Assembly (NCBI GenBank): GCA_031472005.1
Contig: PZJY01000008.1
Span: 1,240,001 to 1,304,000 of the forward strand
DNA from: Tetracladium setigerum
Taxonomy: Eukaryota > Ascomycota > Leotiomycetes > Helotiales
DNA length: 64,000 bases
Direction of reading: 5' to 3'
Every line of letters starts with the position of its first letter. Position 1 is the stretch's first letter. The position numbers were made by a program, and so were the translations under genes. This document shows, piece by piece, positions 22,662 to 36,100 of this stretch. A model generated the notes under the pieces. That model was not told the origin of the DNA, ran no database searches, and saw only the letters and a list, made by a program, of their open reading frames with translations.

Positions 22662-23528
22662 ATGTCTCCCACCAACGTTTTAAGGATTGCCGTCGACGGT
22701 GTTGACCTCTTCTACCGTTCCGCGGGGTCTAAGTCTAATCCTGTGGTTCTCCTGCTCCATGGCTTTCCCTCATCGTCTCATCAATTCCGGAACCTCATCC
22801 CACGCCTTGCTGCCGACTACTATGTACTCGCACCAGATTTTCCTGGATTTGGTTTCACTGTTGTTCCTGAAGGTCGCAAATACGAACACACTTTTGCTTC
22901 CTTGACTGTAACCGTGGCCGCCTTCTTGGATGCTCTCGACATCAAAAAGTTTGCTGTCTACATTTTTGATTATGGTGCACCGACTGCCCTACGACTTGCT
23001 CTCGAGAGGCCCGAAGCTATTACAGCCATCATCACTCAAAACGGAAATGCCTACCTGGATGGCTTTGGAGCCTTCTGGGATCCTATCAAGGCGTACTGGG
23101 CGTCAGGTAGTGCTGAAGATCGCAAGATACTCCGAGACAACATCTTGACATTCGAAGCAACAAAGTGGCAGTACGAACACGGGTCACCAGATCCAAGTTC
23201 TGTTCCGCCTGAGACGTATCATTTGGACTATGCTCTCATGGAGAGACCAGGCAACAAAGATATCCAATTGGATTACCTGAAAGATTACGGGACCAACTTG
23301 CCATTGTATCCTCAGTTCCAAGAATACTTCAGAACAAGCGGGGTTCCGGTGTTGGCAGTGTGGGGGAAACACGATAAGATATTCATTGCACCTGGCGCGG
23401 AGGCTTTCAAGAGGGATGTCAAGAATTTGGAGTTGCATCTCCTTGACGGGCCACACTTTGCCTTGGAATCCGCTGAAGATCATTTTGCCGGGTTGATTCT
23501 AGATTTCTTGAAGAGAAATGGTATTTAG
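22662..23528 (+). CDS. Alpha/beta hydrolase (epoxide hydrolase/haloalkane dehalogenase-like)
   Basis: An intronless gene of 288 residues. Family motifs are seen in order: HGFPSSSHQFRNLIP (oxyanion-side HG motif, about 33-47), PDFPGFGF, the nucleophile elbow YIFDYGAP with Asp at about 103, a probable acid residue in AVWGKHDKIF (about 240), and the catalytic His in LLDGPHFALE (about 265). An Asp nucleophile places it with epoxide hydrolases and dehalogenases rather than esterases. The substrate cannot be told. There is no signal peptide, so it is probably cytosolic. Absence of introns among intron-rich neighbours and similarity of layout to bacterial enzymes leave gene transfer possible, but this is only inference. 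Confidence 0.82.
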   Translation: MSPTNVLRIAVDGVDLFYRSAGSKSNPVVLLLHGFPSSSHQFRNLIPRLAADYYVLAPDFPGFGFTVVPEGRKYEHTFASLTVTVAAFLDALDIKKFAVYIFDYGAPTALRLALERPEAITAIITQNGNAYLDGFGAFWDPIKAYWASGSAEDRKILRDNILTFEATKWQYEHGSPDPSSVPPETYHLDYALMERPGNKDIQLDYLKDYGTNLPLYPQFQEYFRTSGVPVLAVWGKHDKIFIAPGAEAFKRDVKNLELHLLDGPHFALESAEDHFAGLILDFLKRNGI

Positions 23529-24020
23529 ACGTGTTCTCTGGTAATCAGCAAGGTATTGCTATGTCCGTAGAATCTCTTGAATAGTGGAATTTGACGCTGT
23601 CTCTTTCGATTGATAACGTGTCTTACATCTAGCAATTCTGTTGTCTCCACTGAAGTCTTGTGCACCTTTGCGTGTCTTCGTTAAATGGATCAACCATTTA
23701 TCACTACGTCCTGAATAAAGAAAGGGTTAACAGAAAGGAGAGCAAGAATCCGCCAAGTTCTCCATGCAGGAATTTCTGACTTATGAACCAATAGTATGCA
23801 GCATGAGTTCCGCGTTGGATGCATGAGGTTGACTAACATAAATGAAGCGCCCCACTTACATCCAAAAGAATAAATACTGTTTTTTATTTGAGCTGGTATA
23901 AGAACTTTTATGTTCGTTTCGTACACAAGGCTTTTGACTACTCGATCTATCCAGCACCAGAATCGAAACAACGATTTTATATCTCTGCAGAAAATTCATA
24001 GTATACCTGATGATATAGCC
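23529..24020. other. Intergenic region
   Basis: 492 bp between the hydrolase and the transcription-factor-like gene, same orientation. No coding feature is supported. Confidence 0.35.
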
Positions 24021-25780
24021 ATGGAATTGACTTTTGTGAACGTGTCAGAGCCAGGTGAATCGACAGGCAAGGATGTCAAGAAGGTTGTACGGTCTCAGGC
24101 TATGTTGCATTTTCGAAGTCAACAGAGACTTCAACAAACACCACCGACACAGTCAAGTACGTCGTGGTCTGGACGCAATGGCCTTAATATGCCGAAGAGG
24201 ACTAGGCACCGTTATCAAACCCTAAACCTTGAAATGAGAGTAACGAATAGAGAAGTGGTACCTGCAAGCCACCCGCGAAGAGAAGAGATCCATAGGCAGC
24301 CAATCGCTCCCGCAGAAAGATATCACTTAAGGATCTTCCATCACTGTGAGTAGATAGTATTGATGTTGCCTTGGGCCTATCTTTCAGAGTATGGTCTTTG
24401 ATTAATAGTTTCGTAGACGGCGCTGCTATTGCTGGAGGGTTTCTACCCCTCGGAAGAGTTTTACCCACAAATCCCCTCCAAACAGAGGTTCTCCCTCTTA
24501 TTCACTCCGACTCTGCTCTATTCCACGTCATTCTTGCCCATGCAGGTATGGATATGATGACTTGGCGCGGTGAACAATTTTTCGATCCGCGCAGCCGTTC
24601 AATCAGTCGTGGAAGGGCCATTGGAACAACGTTCTGTATGAATCATAAGCTTGAAGCAATACGAATGTTAAATGAAAGGTTAAATGACACAGAAAGGTCC
24701 ACTTCAGACGAGACAATTCTTGCTGTCTTACACCTAGCATACTACGAGGTAAGTCCGTGACTGCTTGGTTTTCTTGAGTGCCTCTAACGATGATAGATGC
24801 TGGTCTCTGCAACAGAGGTAATCTTTTGTTTGATTTTGCTATCGAATTTGATAATAACCTTTTTTTGTGTGTAGAACTCCGAAGATCGTTTTCAAGAGTT
24901 TCGAGTCCATATAGATGGCATCGAGCAGATGATAAACTTGAGAGGAGGCTTGGCAGTGATCGGACTAAATACCTGTCTTGCACAAATGGTACTGCGGTAT
25001 GTTTCAATCTCGGTAATCTTGTGCTTCTGAAGATCCACATGCTGATTTAGTAGGGTTGATCATCTGCACTCGGCATTAACCGGAAAAGGAGCACGGTTTA
25101 TGATTGGCGAACACAATAGGCCCAGCATGGATGATATGAGCCCAAGTTCACTTGACACTTCCTTGCGCACTTTTCATGGTATACAGAAGCCAGAACTTTT
25201 ATCTATTCTGTGCCAGCTTCGTAATGCATCCTTGGTCCTCGAGGGCATTGAAGGACCTGTTTCCAACACCTTATTTTACTCCTTTGGCATTCAACGTGCT
25301 CTGATCGAAGAGAACTTACTAAGGCTGGAAAATTTGCATGATACCTGCGAACACATCCTAACTCCCATTGAGTGGTGTTGCCGGTCTGCCGCTCTTTTAT
25401 ACGTTCAAACGGCTCTGGCAAAAGTAAATTGCAAGGTATACAGGATTCTGGTGGCTAAATTGCGGGAAGAAATAGAGAGGATTGGCATTGAAATGTTTCA
25501 CATGACAAATTCTGACCTCCTATTGTGGATGCTCTTAGTCGGTGGTGGTGCAGCACCTTTCAATGATGATAGGATATGGTTCATCAGAATGATCGAGAGT
25601 CTTTTACTTACCCCTTCCTGGACTGAAGTTGAGCAACGCCTTGATGGTTTGCCGTGGAGGCCAAAATATTGTGTTCCTTGGAGAGCCACTTGGCGGGAAG
25701 CGGTGAATCTTAAAGCAACTGTGCTTAATCTCAATACGTCGCAGGGACCAATAGAATCGAGTGAGAGGATAGAATACTAG
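24021..25780 (+). CDS. Fungal-specific transcription factor-like protein (Fungal_trans_2 type)
   Basis: The start at 24021 gives MELTFVNVSEPGEST followed by KKVVRSQAMLHFRSQQR, the short N-terminal motif common to a group of fungal regulator-like proteins without a Zn2Cys6 cluster. Downstream exons are clear: one ending at 24748 (LHLAYYE), 24797-24817, 24875-24996 (HIDGIEQMINLRGG) and 25051-25780, with good GT-AG junctions in phase. The junction(s) between about 24240 and 24410 are uncertain; a GTGAGT-TTTCAG intron near 24345-24391 fits the downstream frame but needs another frame change before it. The core GIEQMINLRGGL is typical of the Fungal_trans_2 domain. Targets are unknown. A gene of similar layout lies across the transposon island at 58809. 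Confidence 0.65.
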
Positions 25781-26524
25781 AATCGAAGTTTTGTTACGGA
25801 CGTTCTCAAGCTCATTTACACCGACAGGAGATTAGCTCCCGAGAATCAGTTCCATTCTAAAGAACAAAGATGTAATCTTTCTAACTTCAAGTACTTTACA
25901 ATGCAGAGACGGGAGCAAGTTCTTTGACAATCCTACAGAGCTTCACTAAGTACACATAGGATATCTCATGCCAACGATGACGTGAGATAAGTTCCACTTT
26001 GAAGCACTTAGTAAATTTGTCTAATATGGAATTGCACAGAAAGAACAATACCGATAAGACTATTCAGGGCTTATATTGTCCATTGCTTATATCGACAGAT
26101 TGGACATCGTCTATCGTGCATTTCTTGCAATGTTCGAGGGAAAAGCATTATTAGTACCCGTTAAGAACCCGCGCCGCATAGCAGACATGGGAACCAGCAC
26201 TAGTACGTAATTGCTAACATCTTCTGCAGCAGTAATCAACTCCTATGTCAGGAATCTGGGCATTAGATATGGGCGATAAATATCCAGAAGCGCAAGGTCA
26301 GTCATAGCAATTCTTTGTTAACTTTCAGTGGGTTATGCTGATCTAGTGCCAGGGATCGGTCTTAGTGCAACTAAGAATACCACTCTATCGTTCACTTGGA
26401 AGGAGATAGCATTGTTACGATTAATAGTAGTATCGTAAGTATAATATTTAAATAGTTAAGTTCGATGAAGCTGAAACCTGCTTTAATAAAGTAAAACTTA
26501 TTAGATAATGTAATTACTACTTAA
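25781..26524. other. Transition from genic to AT-rich DNA
   Basis: No convincing frame. Base composition falls steadily and TA steps become common from about 26400, marking the left rim of the transposon island. Confidence 0.4.
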
Positions 26525-26967
26525 TGTCACGGTTCCGATTCCACTAACTGAAGTGAGGTCGAAGTCGAGGGTTTATTTGCAAGTTAAAGTAAGAATGTTA
26601 ATCACCGGGTGATCACAAGTAAGAACAAGCTAATGTTAATAATGTATAATCCTAATTTAAATATTAAGTTAAGCACGAAGCTCTTATTTAATGAAATATT
26701 ATCCTTCTTATATAGATCCCTCCGTGTTACCTGGAGTCCCGAATCATGGAGTCCTAAATGTTGGAGTCCGACTCTAATAACTAGACTCCTTACTTAGCGG
26801 ACTCTATCACGTGATTACTTAAACGATTATTATTAACACTTTCCCATGATTACTAGGTTATTAGAGTTCTCTATGGAGTAGTAATAGCCAGCCACTTGAC
26901 CGTGCCGATTACTATGCTGCTCCCGAGCCTCAGGCTCCTCACGTGCGCGCAGGTCACGTTCGTAACA
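26525..26967 (-). mobile_element. Solo LTR of family A with 5-bp target duplication
   Basis: A 443-bp sequence, in minus orientation, homologous to the 446-bp LTRs at 27752 and 56133. On the plus strand it begins TGTCACGG and ends CGTAACA, bounded on both sides by CTTAA (26520-26524 and 26968-26972). No internal region is attached, so it is a solo LTR left by recombination. It keeps many CA and TG steps that are missing in the other two copies. Confidence 0.8.
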
Positions 26968-26978
26968 CTTAAATTAAG

Positions 26979-27543
26979 TGTTAAAGATTATTAATTCAAT
27001 AAGTGATAATAATCACCTAAATTAGTTATTTAATCCCTTTATCGGATATTTTATCTTATTAAGGCTTTACGATAATATCTGCAACCCTTTCGGCTCTAAT
27101 AGCTTAAATTGGCTTAAATAGCTTTATTGATTTATAATCAAGCCGACTTACTTATGAGTTATAAAAGTTATTTAGTACGGATTAAAATTACTCCGTCTTA
27201 CTTATTAAGTAATTTTAATCGGATTCTTATTATACCGTTTTATATTTAAGGGATTTTAATCGGATTTAATAAGGCCGGCTTATTTATAAGTGATATTAGT
27301 GTTTTAATCGGGATTTTAATTTATCCGTCTTATTATTTAATTAATAATTAGTACTTTTAGTATATCGGATTAAGCCGATACTATCAGATTCTACCGATTC
27401 ACTATCATTATATAAATCACTAGGATTCCCTTAAGGATATCTCTTTTAATCAAGCACATTAAACACTCTTATGATCACCTGATCACTTCCACTGCACTTT
27501 GAATCACTTAATCACTTATATTATCATTTATCTGATTCCAACA
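26979..27543 (-). mobile_element. LTR of a second family (D), inverted
   Basis: 565 bp, plus strand TGTTAAAG...TTCCAACA. It matches the solo LTR at 57508-57978 in opposite orientation (shared TGTTGGAATC start, a shared block around TGATCA-rich sequence, and a TTTAACA end). The two flanks do not match, so it is either part of a deleted element or its neighbour sequence was rearranged. The inner part is AT-biased, the start less so. Confidence 0.6.
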
Positions 27544-27751
27544 AATATATCAAAGGAAATATTCGTTAAAGAATTAATTCTTAAATATTATAACCTTAAG
27601 AAACCGAAATACGTAGAAATAGACTCGTTAAACTTCGCTATTAAAGTGATTTATAATTAACCCGGCGAAGATAATCGCTAGCGATTAGTTATATTCTTTT
27701 TAAGGAAACTTATAATTATAGAACTTAATTACGAGATTTATAATAAAGAGT
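27544..27751 (+). pseudogene. RT-RNase H fragment of a decayed Ty3/Gypsy element
   Basis: About 70 codons read KKPKYVEIDSLNFAIKV, stops, then FFLRKLIIIELNYEIYNKEL. This fits the Gypsy RNase H start, where SRKL..AELNYEIYDKELLA is the usual form. It ends abruptly at the LTR of element A. Confidence 0.55.
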
Positions 27752-28197
27752 TATTACGAACGTGACTTGTGTTTACGTGAGGAGCCTGAGGCTCGGGAGC
27801 AGCATAATAATTAGTATAGTTAAGTGGCTTGCTATTACTACTCTATAAAGAACTCTAATAACTTAGTTAATTATGGGAAAAAGATTATTAGTAATAGCTT
27901 AAGTAATCACGTGATAAAGTCCGCTAAGTAAGAGTCTAGCTATTAGAGTCGGACTCTAATATCGGGGACTCTATAGTTCGGGACTCTAATATTACGAAGG
28001 GATTTATATAAGAAGGATTAGTATTTCATTAAATAAGAGCTTCGTGCTTAACTTAGTATTTAAATTAAGATTATATATTATTAATATTAGCTTATTCTTA
28101 CTTATAATTACCTTAATAATTAACTTCCTTACTTTAATTTAATAAGTAAACCCTCGACTACGATTACACTTTAATTAATAAAATCGGAATCGTAACA
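27752..28197 (+). repeat. 5' LTR of element A
   Basis: 446 bp. It begins TATTACGAACGTGAC (ancestral TG changed to TA by RIP) and ends CGTAACA. It aligns throughout with 56133-56578 and inverted with 26525-26967. Confidence 0.8.
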
Positions 28198-28236
28198 CTT
28201 TAAGCACCTTTTACTAAAGTAAGAACGATATTAATA

Positions 28237-31200
28237 ATGGCCCTTATAACCGGAAACACTAGTAACACTAGCACTAATATTAATAAGATTAACCTCACTC
28301 CCGCTAATAATAATAATCCTAAAGGGAAGAAACCCGAGGACGTATTAAGTGCTAGCGATAAGATGGACGTCGACGATAACGATAACTTTAACGATAAAGA
28401 TAATAACCTAACGCCTTTCGAATTAAAAGAAGCTATCCGAGTCTCTTAACCTAATAAATTCGACGATACTCGGAAAAACTTAAATTCTTTTATCCTTTAA
28501 ATAGAGATTTACTTCTCTTTTAATAACGATAAGTTCGTTATAATTTACGCTAAGAGCCTTTACGCGGCCTCTTTCCTTAAATTTATTACTTAAGATTAAA
28601 TAAAATTATTCTTAATGGATTTTTATAATTATCGAATTAATAGAAAAATAATAACGAAAACTTAAGAGATCTTTAAAAATTAAGATAAATTTAAGAACGA
28701 AATTAAAAAAATATTTAAAGATTTCGATATTATTTAAGTAATAATTTAAAAACTCTTAAACCTTAAGTAAATAAGATCCGCCTTAAATTACTTTATTAAA
28801 TTTTAACGTTATAAAGTTAAGACCGGATAAGATATTATAACTCTTTTAAAACTTTTTAAGAGAGGTTTAAAGCCTTACCTTAAGGAAGAACTTATTAAGT
28901 TAAGAGGATTATTTTTAAACTTAAATACTTTAATTAAACACGTTATTTAATTAGATAACCGGTTATACGAAGCTAAGAAAGGGAATAATTAAGGGAAGAG
29001 GGATAATAAAGAATAAAGACTTAATAATAATTAAAGGAGGAGATAACACTATTAAGGTTAATATTAAGGATATTCTTAATAAGTTAATACCACTTAAAAA
29101 GGCTTGAAACCTCTCTCGCTAAAAGAGAAGAAACGCCGCCGAGAAAACTAACTTTATTATAAGTATAGATAAGCCGGCCATAAGGCTGCCGATTATCCTA
29201 AGAAGTAAAAACCCCGCTAAGTTAATGCTACTTAATAAAAGTAAATCGCCGTTATAAATAAGGTTCTTATTAAGGAAGAATTATCTTAAGATTTTAAATA
29301 GGATAGCCTTATCACCGGATATAATAGCTTAAATACGCTACTTATATATTAATCTTAATATAATTTAATCGATAATATAATATTTAAAGAAATTTCCTTT
29401 AAATCCGAAATTAAATCTAAACCCGAGTCCGAATCCGATAGCTCGGACGAAGAAGTAAGACTAATAATAATAGCTATACCTCAGGTCGGGGAACGATAAT
29501 TCTTTATTAAGATAAGAATAAAGGGAAATAAATAAAGGCAAATCGGAGGAGAATTATAAGTTATAAACTATAAGACCACCGGTCATAAGCTTATCGAAGG
29601 AAAAGAATATCTCGTGTCGTACCGAGATATTAAATGAATTTATTTTTATAATAATAAATCTAATCGCGCCACGATTAAATAGTTATTTATTAAAGAAGTT
29701 ATTTATAAATTAAAAGATATCTTAAAATTAAGAGACGAATAAGAAGTAACCCGAATTATTAACCGGGAACGAACTTAAAGAAAAATTTAAACTATCCCGG
29801 GCTAACCTTTCGAATACGCCGTATAAAATATCGGATTAGCCGCTACTTACACTTTAAAAGTTAATACCCCGTATCGATTAGTAAAGTGGAACGCTTACCT
29901 TAAGATATAAATAAATTTATTTAATAATTAAAGAGTTATAGAATTACTAAGGAAACCGAAGGAAGTTTATACCACGATCGGGAATAAATAAATCATTATA
30001 ATAATGAAATTACGAGGAAAACTAATTAAAGTTATAATTAATTTAAGAGTAATCGGAAACTTTATTTCCTTTAAAGAAGTTACTCGAATTAATATCCCTT
30101 TCACCCTAATCACACCTTACGAATTATAAGTGGTAAATAAGACGAAAGTAAAAGGAAATAACGGAATTATTAATTAAGGAACGATTTTATTAAAACTATT
30201 ATCCTTAAGAGGATATATTATAAATATCTAGTTTAATATTATATTAATAAGAAACCACGATATTATTCTAAGTATATCGTGAATTAAAGAATATAACCCC
30301 GAAATCGATTAAGTTAAAGGAACCTTACGATTTAGACGTTATAACTATTAAGGTTCATAATAATAATTATATAGCCGGAACGAGGTTTACGCCACCTTAT
30401 CTAACGACGCCACCGGATATCTTAATAATATAGAGAGTCCTTTACGGGATATTAATTAAAGCGAGAAGGAAATCCTTATATAATATAAATAATATAAGAA
30501 GTTATTCGAAAACCCGGAAGACTTTAAAGCCTTACTTAAATATTAATTATAAGATTATAAAATTAATTTAAAAGAAGGGAGAGACCCTCTTATTTAAAAA
30601 CTTCGGAAGCACCGTTACGATAATATTAAGACGTTAAAAGAATATATTAATATTACGCTTAAGAAGGGATAATTATAACTATTTAAATCTCTAACCTTTA
30701 ATAATATATTAATAGCCTTTAAAAAGGATAAATAAAAGATTAACTTAAAGGGACGACCTTACGGAGATTATCGTGAATTAAACGACGCTACGATACGAGA
30801 TTAATACCCTTTATTAAACGTATAATATTTACAGGATAGACTTATTAAGGTAAAGATATTTATAAAATTAAATTAAAGAAGTGCGTTTAATTTAATTAAG
30901 ATTAAGAAGGGACACGAATAAAAGACTATTATTCTAATACCTTTTAAGCTTTACGAGTATATCGTTATACCTTTTAGACTAACGAACGCACCGGCGACCT
31001 ATTAACGATAAAACGATAATATTTTACGGGAATACCTCGGTAAGACCGTTATTTATTACCTCGACGATATTATTATATACTCAGAGAACCCCGACGAACA
31101 CGAGAAACACGTTAAATAAGTCTTAAACGCTCTTTTAAGAGTAAATTCTAAACTTAAACTTAATAAATATAAATTTAAAGTCACGGAAACCTTATTTCTA

Positions 31201-32849
31201 AGATATATTATCCGACCCGGATCTATAAGTATCGATCTTAAGAAAATTAAAGCTATTAAGGAATAGCCTAAACCTTAGAATATTAAGGATATATAATCCT
31301 TTCTTAGAACCGGCAATTTTAGCCGATAGTTTATTAAAGGATACTTAAGAATCGTCGCTCCACTTATACGACTTATTAAGAAGGATATACCCTTCTAAAT
31401 AAGAATAAAAGAGAAAGTTACTTTTAAAGAACTTAAGAAACGATTTATAAAGGAACTCGTTATTCGTAATTTTAATAAAGATCTTCTTAATATTCTTTAA
31501 ATAAACGCTTTAAATATTTACGTAAGAGCCGTATACCTTTAACTTAATAAAAACGGAAAATTACACCTTATAATATATTACTCCGAATCTTATTCACTAA
31601 CGGAATAAAATTATAACATTTACGAAAAGGAACTTATAATTATTATTAAAGCTTTAAGATATTAAAAGATTTACCTTTAAGGAGCTAAATTTTTAATAAT
31701 AGTTCACACCGACTATATAAATTTAAGAACTTTTATAATTATAAAAGTCCTTAATAATAAAAGATTAGCTAAATAAGCTAAGGAATTATCTTAATTCGAT
31801 TTAATAATTAAATATATTAAGGGATTTAAAAATATTATTATAAATGCTCTTAGCCGATAACTAAGGTACGAAGGAATTAAGGTATATAAGGAAATAGTTA
31901 TCTTTAAGGAGAACGAAGATAAAGACTTTATCCCTAATATTAAGGAAATCGCCCTTCTTATTAAGGTTTATAAACCATTTATTAACGAAATCCTTAAAGC
32001 TTAAGGGAAGGATTTAAAATATGCCGACTATTATAAGGGTAAATTAATTATATTAGACTTATACGTAAAGGAATTCGTGAAAAGTTATTATAAGGCCCCG
32101 GCACACGGTTATTAAGGAAGCCGAAAAACCCTTTAAAGACTTAAACATTATTATTACGTTAATTAAGCCGCGTCCTTAATTAAGGAAGTAATTAATTAAT
32201 ATAACGTATATATTCGTAATAAAGTTACAAGACACGCACCTTACGGATTAATAAGTACGATACTTATATTAAAGATACCTTAAAAATCGATTTAATAAGA
32301 TTTTATTATTAAATTATTACTTTTAAGAGATTTAATAATAAGAGTCGCTTACGACTCGATTTTAATTATAATAAAGAGGCTTACGAAATATATAATTTAT
32401 ATCCCGTATAAGGAATTTAATATTATTAAAGAGTTAGCCTTCGTATTTTTACGAGAAGTGGTTACTTATTACGATATATTAAAAGAGATAATCTCGGACC
32501 GAGATAAACTCTTTACGTTTAAATTTTAAATCGCCTTAATTACTTACTTAAGAGTTAAGAGGAAATTATTAACCTCTTTCTATTTATAAATAAATAAAGG
32601 AATAAAACGAATAAATTAAGTTATTAAAGCTTACTTACGTTATTATATTAATTATAAATAAGATAATTAAGTGTTATTACTCCTATTAACTTAATTTATA
32701 TATAATAGCTCGATTATAAATATTACGAAGGTATTATTATTTTATATTAATTTTAAATACGAAAAAAGTGCGTATTATAAACCTTATTTAATAAACGTCG
32801 ATAATTAACTAGCTAAGACTTAAATTAATGAAATTAAACACTTATATAT
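28237..32849 (+). pseudogene. Decayed gag-pol of element A (first part)
   Basis: A gag start at 28237 (MALITGNTSN) stays open 70 codons and then continues in the same frame through repeated TAA/TAG. The gag zinc knuckle near 29146-29205 reads YYKYR-stop-AGHKAADYPK, that is CxxC...H...C with Cys codons turned into Tyr. RT motifs: GDYRELNDATIRD (about 30770), PFRLTNAPATY, and YLDDIIIYSENPDE (about 31055-31090). RNase H lies near 31500-31860 and the integrase from about 31960. The frame is broken at 32849 by the LTR of element B and resumes at 55039. Confidence 0.75.
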
Positions 32850-33158
32850 TGTAGTGGTGAGGAATGGGAAGAGGGAGTGAGGAAGGGAGCTGCAAGAACT
32901 AGACTTCGGGTAGATAGTTTTTCCGTTCCGGCCCAGGAATATATATTCTTTATATATAATATACTCACCCCTTTTAATAGGAAAGGTAAGCCACTAAAAA
33001 TGAACACCTTTTCGGCCTTATTTTAATTTATACGCTAATAGGAGCTAATTATAAGAAGTCGAGTGCTATTTCCCCTATTAAATACTAATTAGCTTTAATA
33101 TCTTACCCCTCTAATGCTATCTCCTTAAGTATAGCACGACCGATATTTACTATTTATA
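32850..33158 (+). repeat. 5' LTR of element B
   Basis: Begins TGTAGTGGTGAGGAATGGGA and ends TTTATA (ancestral CA end mutated). Matches 54730-55038 across its length with transitions. Confidence 0.8.
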
Positions 33159-36100
33159 TTAATAACTTACGTAAGGAGTCTCTAGTTAATCTTTATTAAT
33201 AAGGAAGTAAAGGAAAGTAAAAGGAGGAAGCTATTAGTATTTAAGAGGGATTAATAGCTACGTAAGAGCGAAGGTGTTAAGGAGGCATCGATTAACGAAA
33301 TTAGATACGTATCCGGTTATGCTCGGCTATTACGCTTAATAAGTAAAGGATAATTTAAAGCTAAACTTAAGACGTAGGCCTAGAAAGGTATTAAGAGATA
33401 TAAAGTAGCGAATAAAAGAAAGAGGCGAAAAGGCTAATATATCCCGTGCGCGAGGTATATCGAATTAGAAAGAATAAAAGGAAAGAAAGAATTCGGCAGC
33501 TAAGGAGTACTTTATAAATAATAAGGAGAGTTAAGTAAAAATATAGTGGTTACTCTTAAAGGTTATAAAGGGGGTATTAAAATTTATTTTAATTATATTA
33601 TTACGGATATTATTAAGTTTATTATTAGTAATCGAAATCGAAATAGAAACGGAAACGATCGAGCTATTACGCGCATAGAAAGACTAACGAGCTATTTAAA
33701 TATCCGTATATAATAGCCTAAGAATAAAGGAAAAGGAGGAGGTGCTAAGAGTAGAAGTTAAGGGGGGAAGGGTACTTACCTTTAGTTAAGGAAGCTAAGA
33801 GCGGATACCTTCGGGAAGTAAGAAGACATAAGAGGAGGAGAATAAGGAAAGGAATAAAGGGAAGGAAAGGGAAGTTAAAGTGTAAAGGCTTATTAACTAT
33901 CGCGGCCTTATATTAATAGTTAGAACGATAGGAATTCCCTTCTTTAAAGGAGATAATGTTACCGATTTCATAAAAAGATATAATAATATATACGAGGATT
34001 ATAGCTTAAATAATAATACTAGGCTACACCGAATGCCTCGCTATTATAAAATAAGCTATGAAATAGTAATCCTTAATATACTTAAATATATTTCTAAAGA
34101 TTAGGACGAGCTTATAAAAGCTATACTTTACGAATACCGGATCGAGATATTAAATAACGCATATTCTCTCGTTAATTTTTAAAAGAATTTAAAGATAAAA
34201 CTAAAAGCGCTAATAACGACTTACGAGAATATATAAGGCAATATATCGTTATATTTAAAGTCCTTAAAAGTAAAGGGATTTTAAATAATTATACTTAGGG
34301 AATCTAGTTCTTATAAGGCTTATTAAAAGATATTATAATAAAGATTATTCGAAAGAAGAAGGTTTAGCGGGACGAGCTTATTACGATTAACTTTTATACT
34401 CTTAAGGATATCGCTTTCGAATTCTACGTTAATAATAAGGTTTTTAAGGACTTTAAGAACTTTAAAAACCCGGCGCTTAAAATTAAGAACCTTATTAATT
34501 ATATTATACGTAAGCGAGAAAGTAAGCCTCCCGAGCTTCAGATTAAGCCATTAATTATAATATCCTCTCGCGTAAATAACTTTAACGATACTATAATTTA
34601 AAAGCTAGTTTAAAGTATAAGAGAGCTTAAGCTATCGCTAATGTAAGCTATAAAGCGTGGTAATAAGCGCTACCCGCCTTATAGGGGCGCCCCGAGCCGG
34701 CTTATATTTCCTAAGCTAGCGCTAAATAAGGGCTTAGGAAATTAATAAAGTGGAGGTATCGGGCAAGTCGCTAGCAAGCTTAATTAGCTAATACTAAGTT
34801 ATACTTAGTCTGCCGACTCTTACTTTTATTATTAAGAAATAAGTTATAAACGTGATATATGCCTAGCCTTAAAGTATAACGTTAATGTGGGCCTTTATTA
34901 CTAAGATAAACGATTTTAAATTTACCTTAAAAGGTTCTCGCCGGGAAAGCGGCCGATGCGATTTAATCCTGATCGAAGCTAAAGAATTTAAATCCTTAAC
35001 TTTTAGCGAGGGGCTAGATTTAATAAAGAAGGTCGTTAAATTAAGGAAGTTAGCGCGCCGAAGATTGGGTCGGTTTAAGTGATAAAAGTAGTAAATACTA
35101 AGACTAATTACTCCTTTTTATAAGTAGATTATACCTTTAAAAGGGAGAATCTAAATCTAATAACGGATATAAATATTATTATAACCCGAGCTTAAGCTAA
35201 TAAAGAATAAACGAAAAGGGGAAAGGAAGAAGAGGAATAAAACGAGCAAAGGCGAGTACTTAAAGCCTTAAAAAGAGCTCGAGATTAAATCTAAAAGGAG
35301 AGCTAAGAGTAAGGTAAAAGAGCTAAGGTTACCTTTTTAAGGTAAAAGGATCCGGCTAAGTGGAGGCAAATCGAGGAAGAAATAGAAAGCTTAAGGGTAG
35401 AAGCGAAGTAAGAGGAGCCGAGTAAGGCGGCCTAATAATAATACGAAGAAGCTTAAAACGGACTAGAAATTGATATGCCGGATATACTTCGTGTATTTAA
35501 GCCACGACGAAGACGCGAGCCCCTTATAAAAATCCTTAAAAAGGAAAGCGATCCGGAAGCTATTCTTTAAAAAATCCTTAATTAACTTATTAAGCTTCCT
35601 TTACGATAATTACTCGGTGTATCCGAGCCTATAAGGAGCCTTCTCTTAAAGGGAAAGCTTAAGCCGGCGATAAAGAAGTTAAAGCTTAAGACTAGCGAGA
35701 TAAATTCCTTAAAAGGAGTATATTAATAAGCGAGTGCACCCTAAAAGCCGGTTTACTTTATAAGAAGCTTAAAATGCCGTGTCTTTATTAGCGAAGTAAT
35801 AATAATAACACTCTTAAACACTAAGGCCGAGATAAACATTATATTTGCCGATATTATAAGATATACCTCCTTAACCTTAATAAAGAATACCTCTTTAAGG
35901 ATACGCCCGTTTTAAAATTAAGATATTACCTTTAAAGGCTATTATAATAACGTAACGATTTATATCAGTAACCTTAAAGTTCCTTAGCACTTTTAAGTAA
36001 CGGAAAAGGGAGTAAAGACTATTATATTAAGTATACCTTTCTATTTTACTACGGAGCTAAACTTTAATTATACTTCGGACGGGTAATATACGATTATGAA

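Noticed and set aside
24202..24468. 88-residue minus-strand frame over the first regulator gene
   Set aside because: Antisense to the supported plus-strand exons; no motif.
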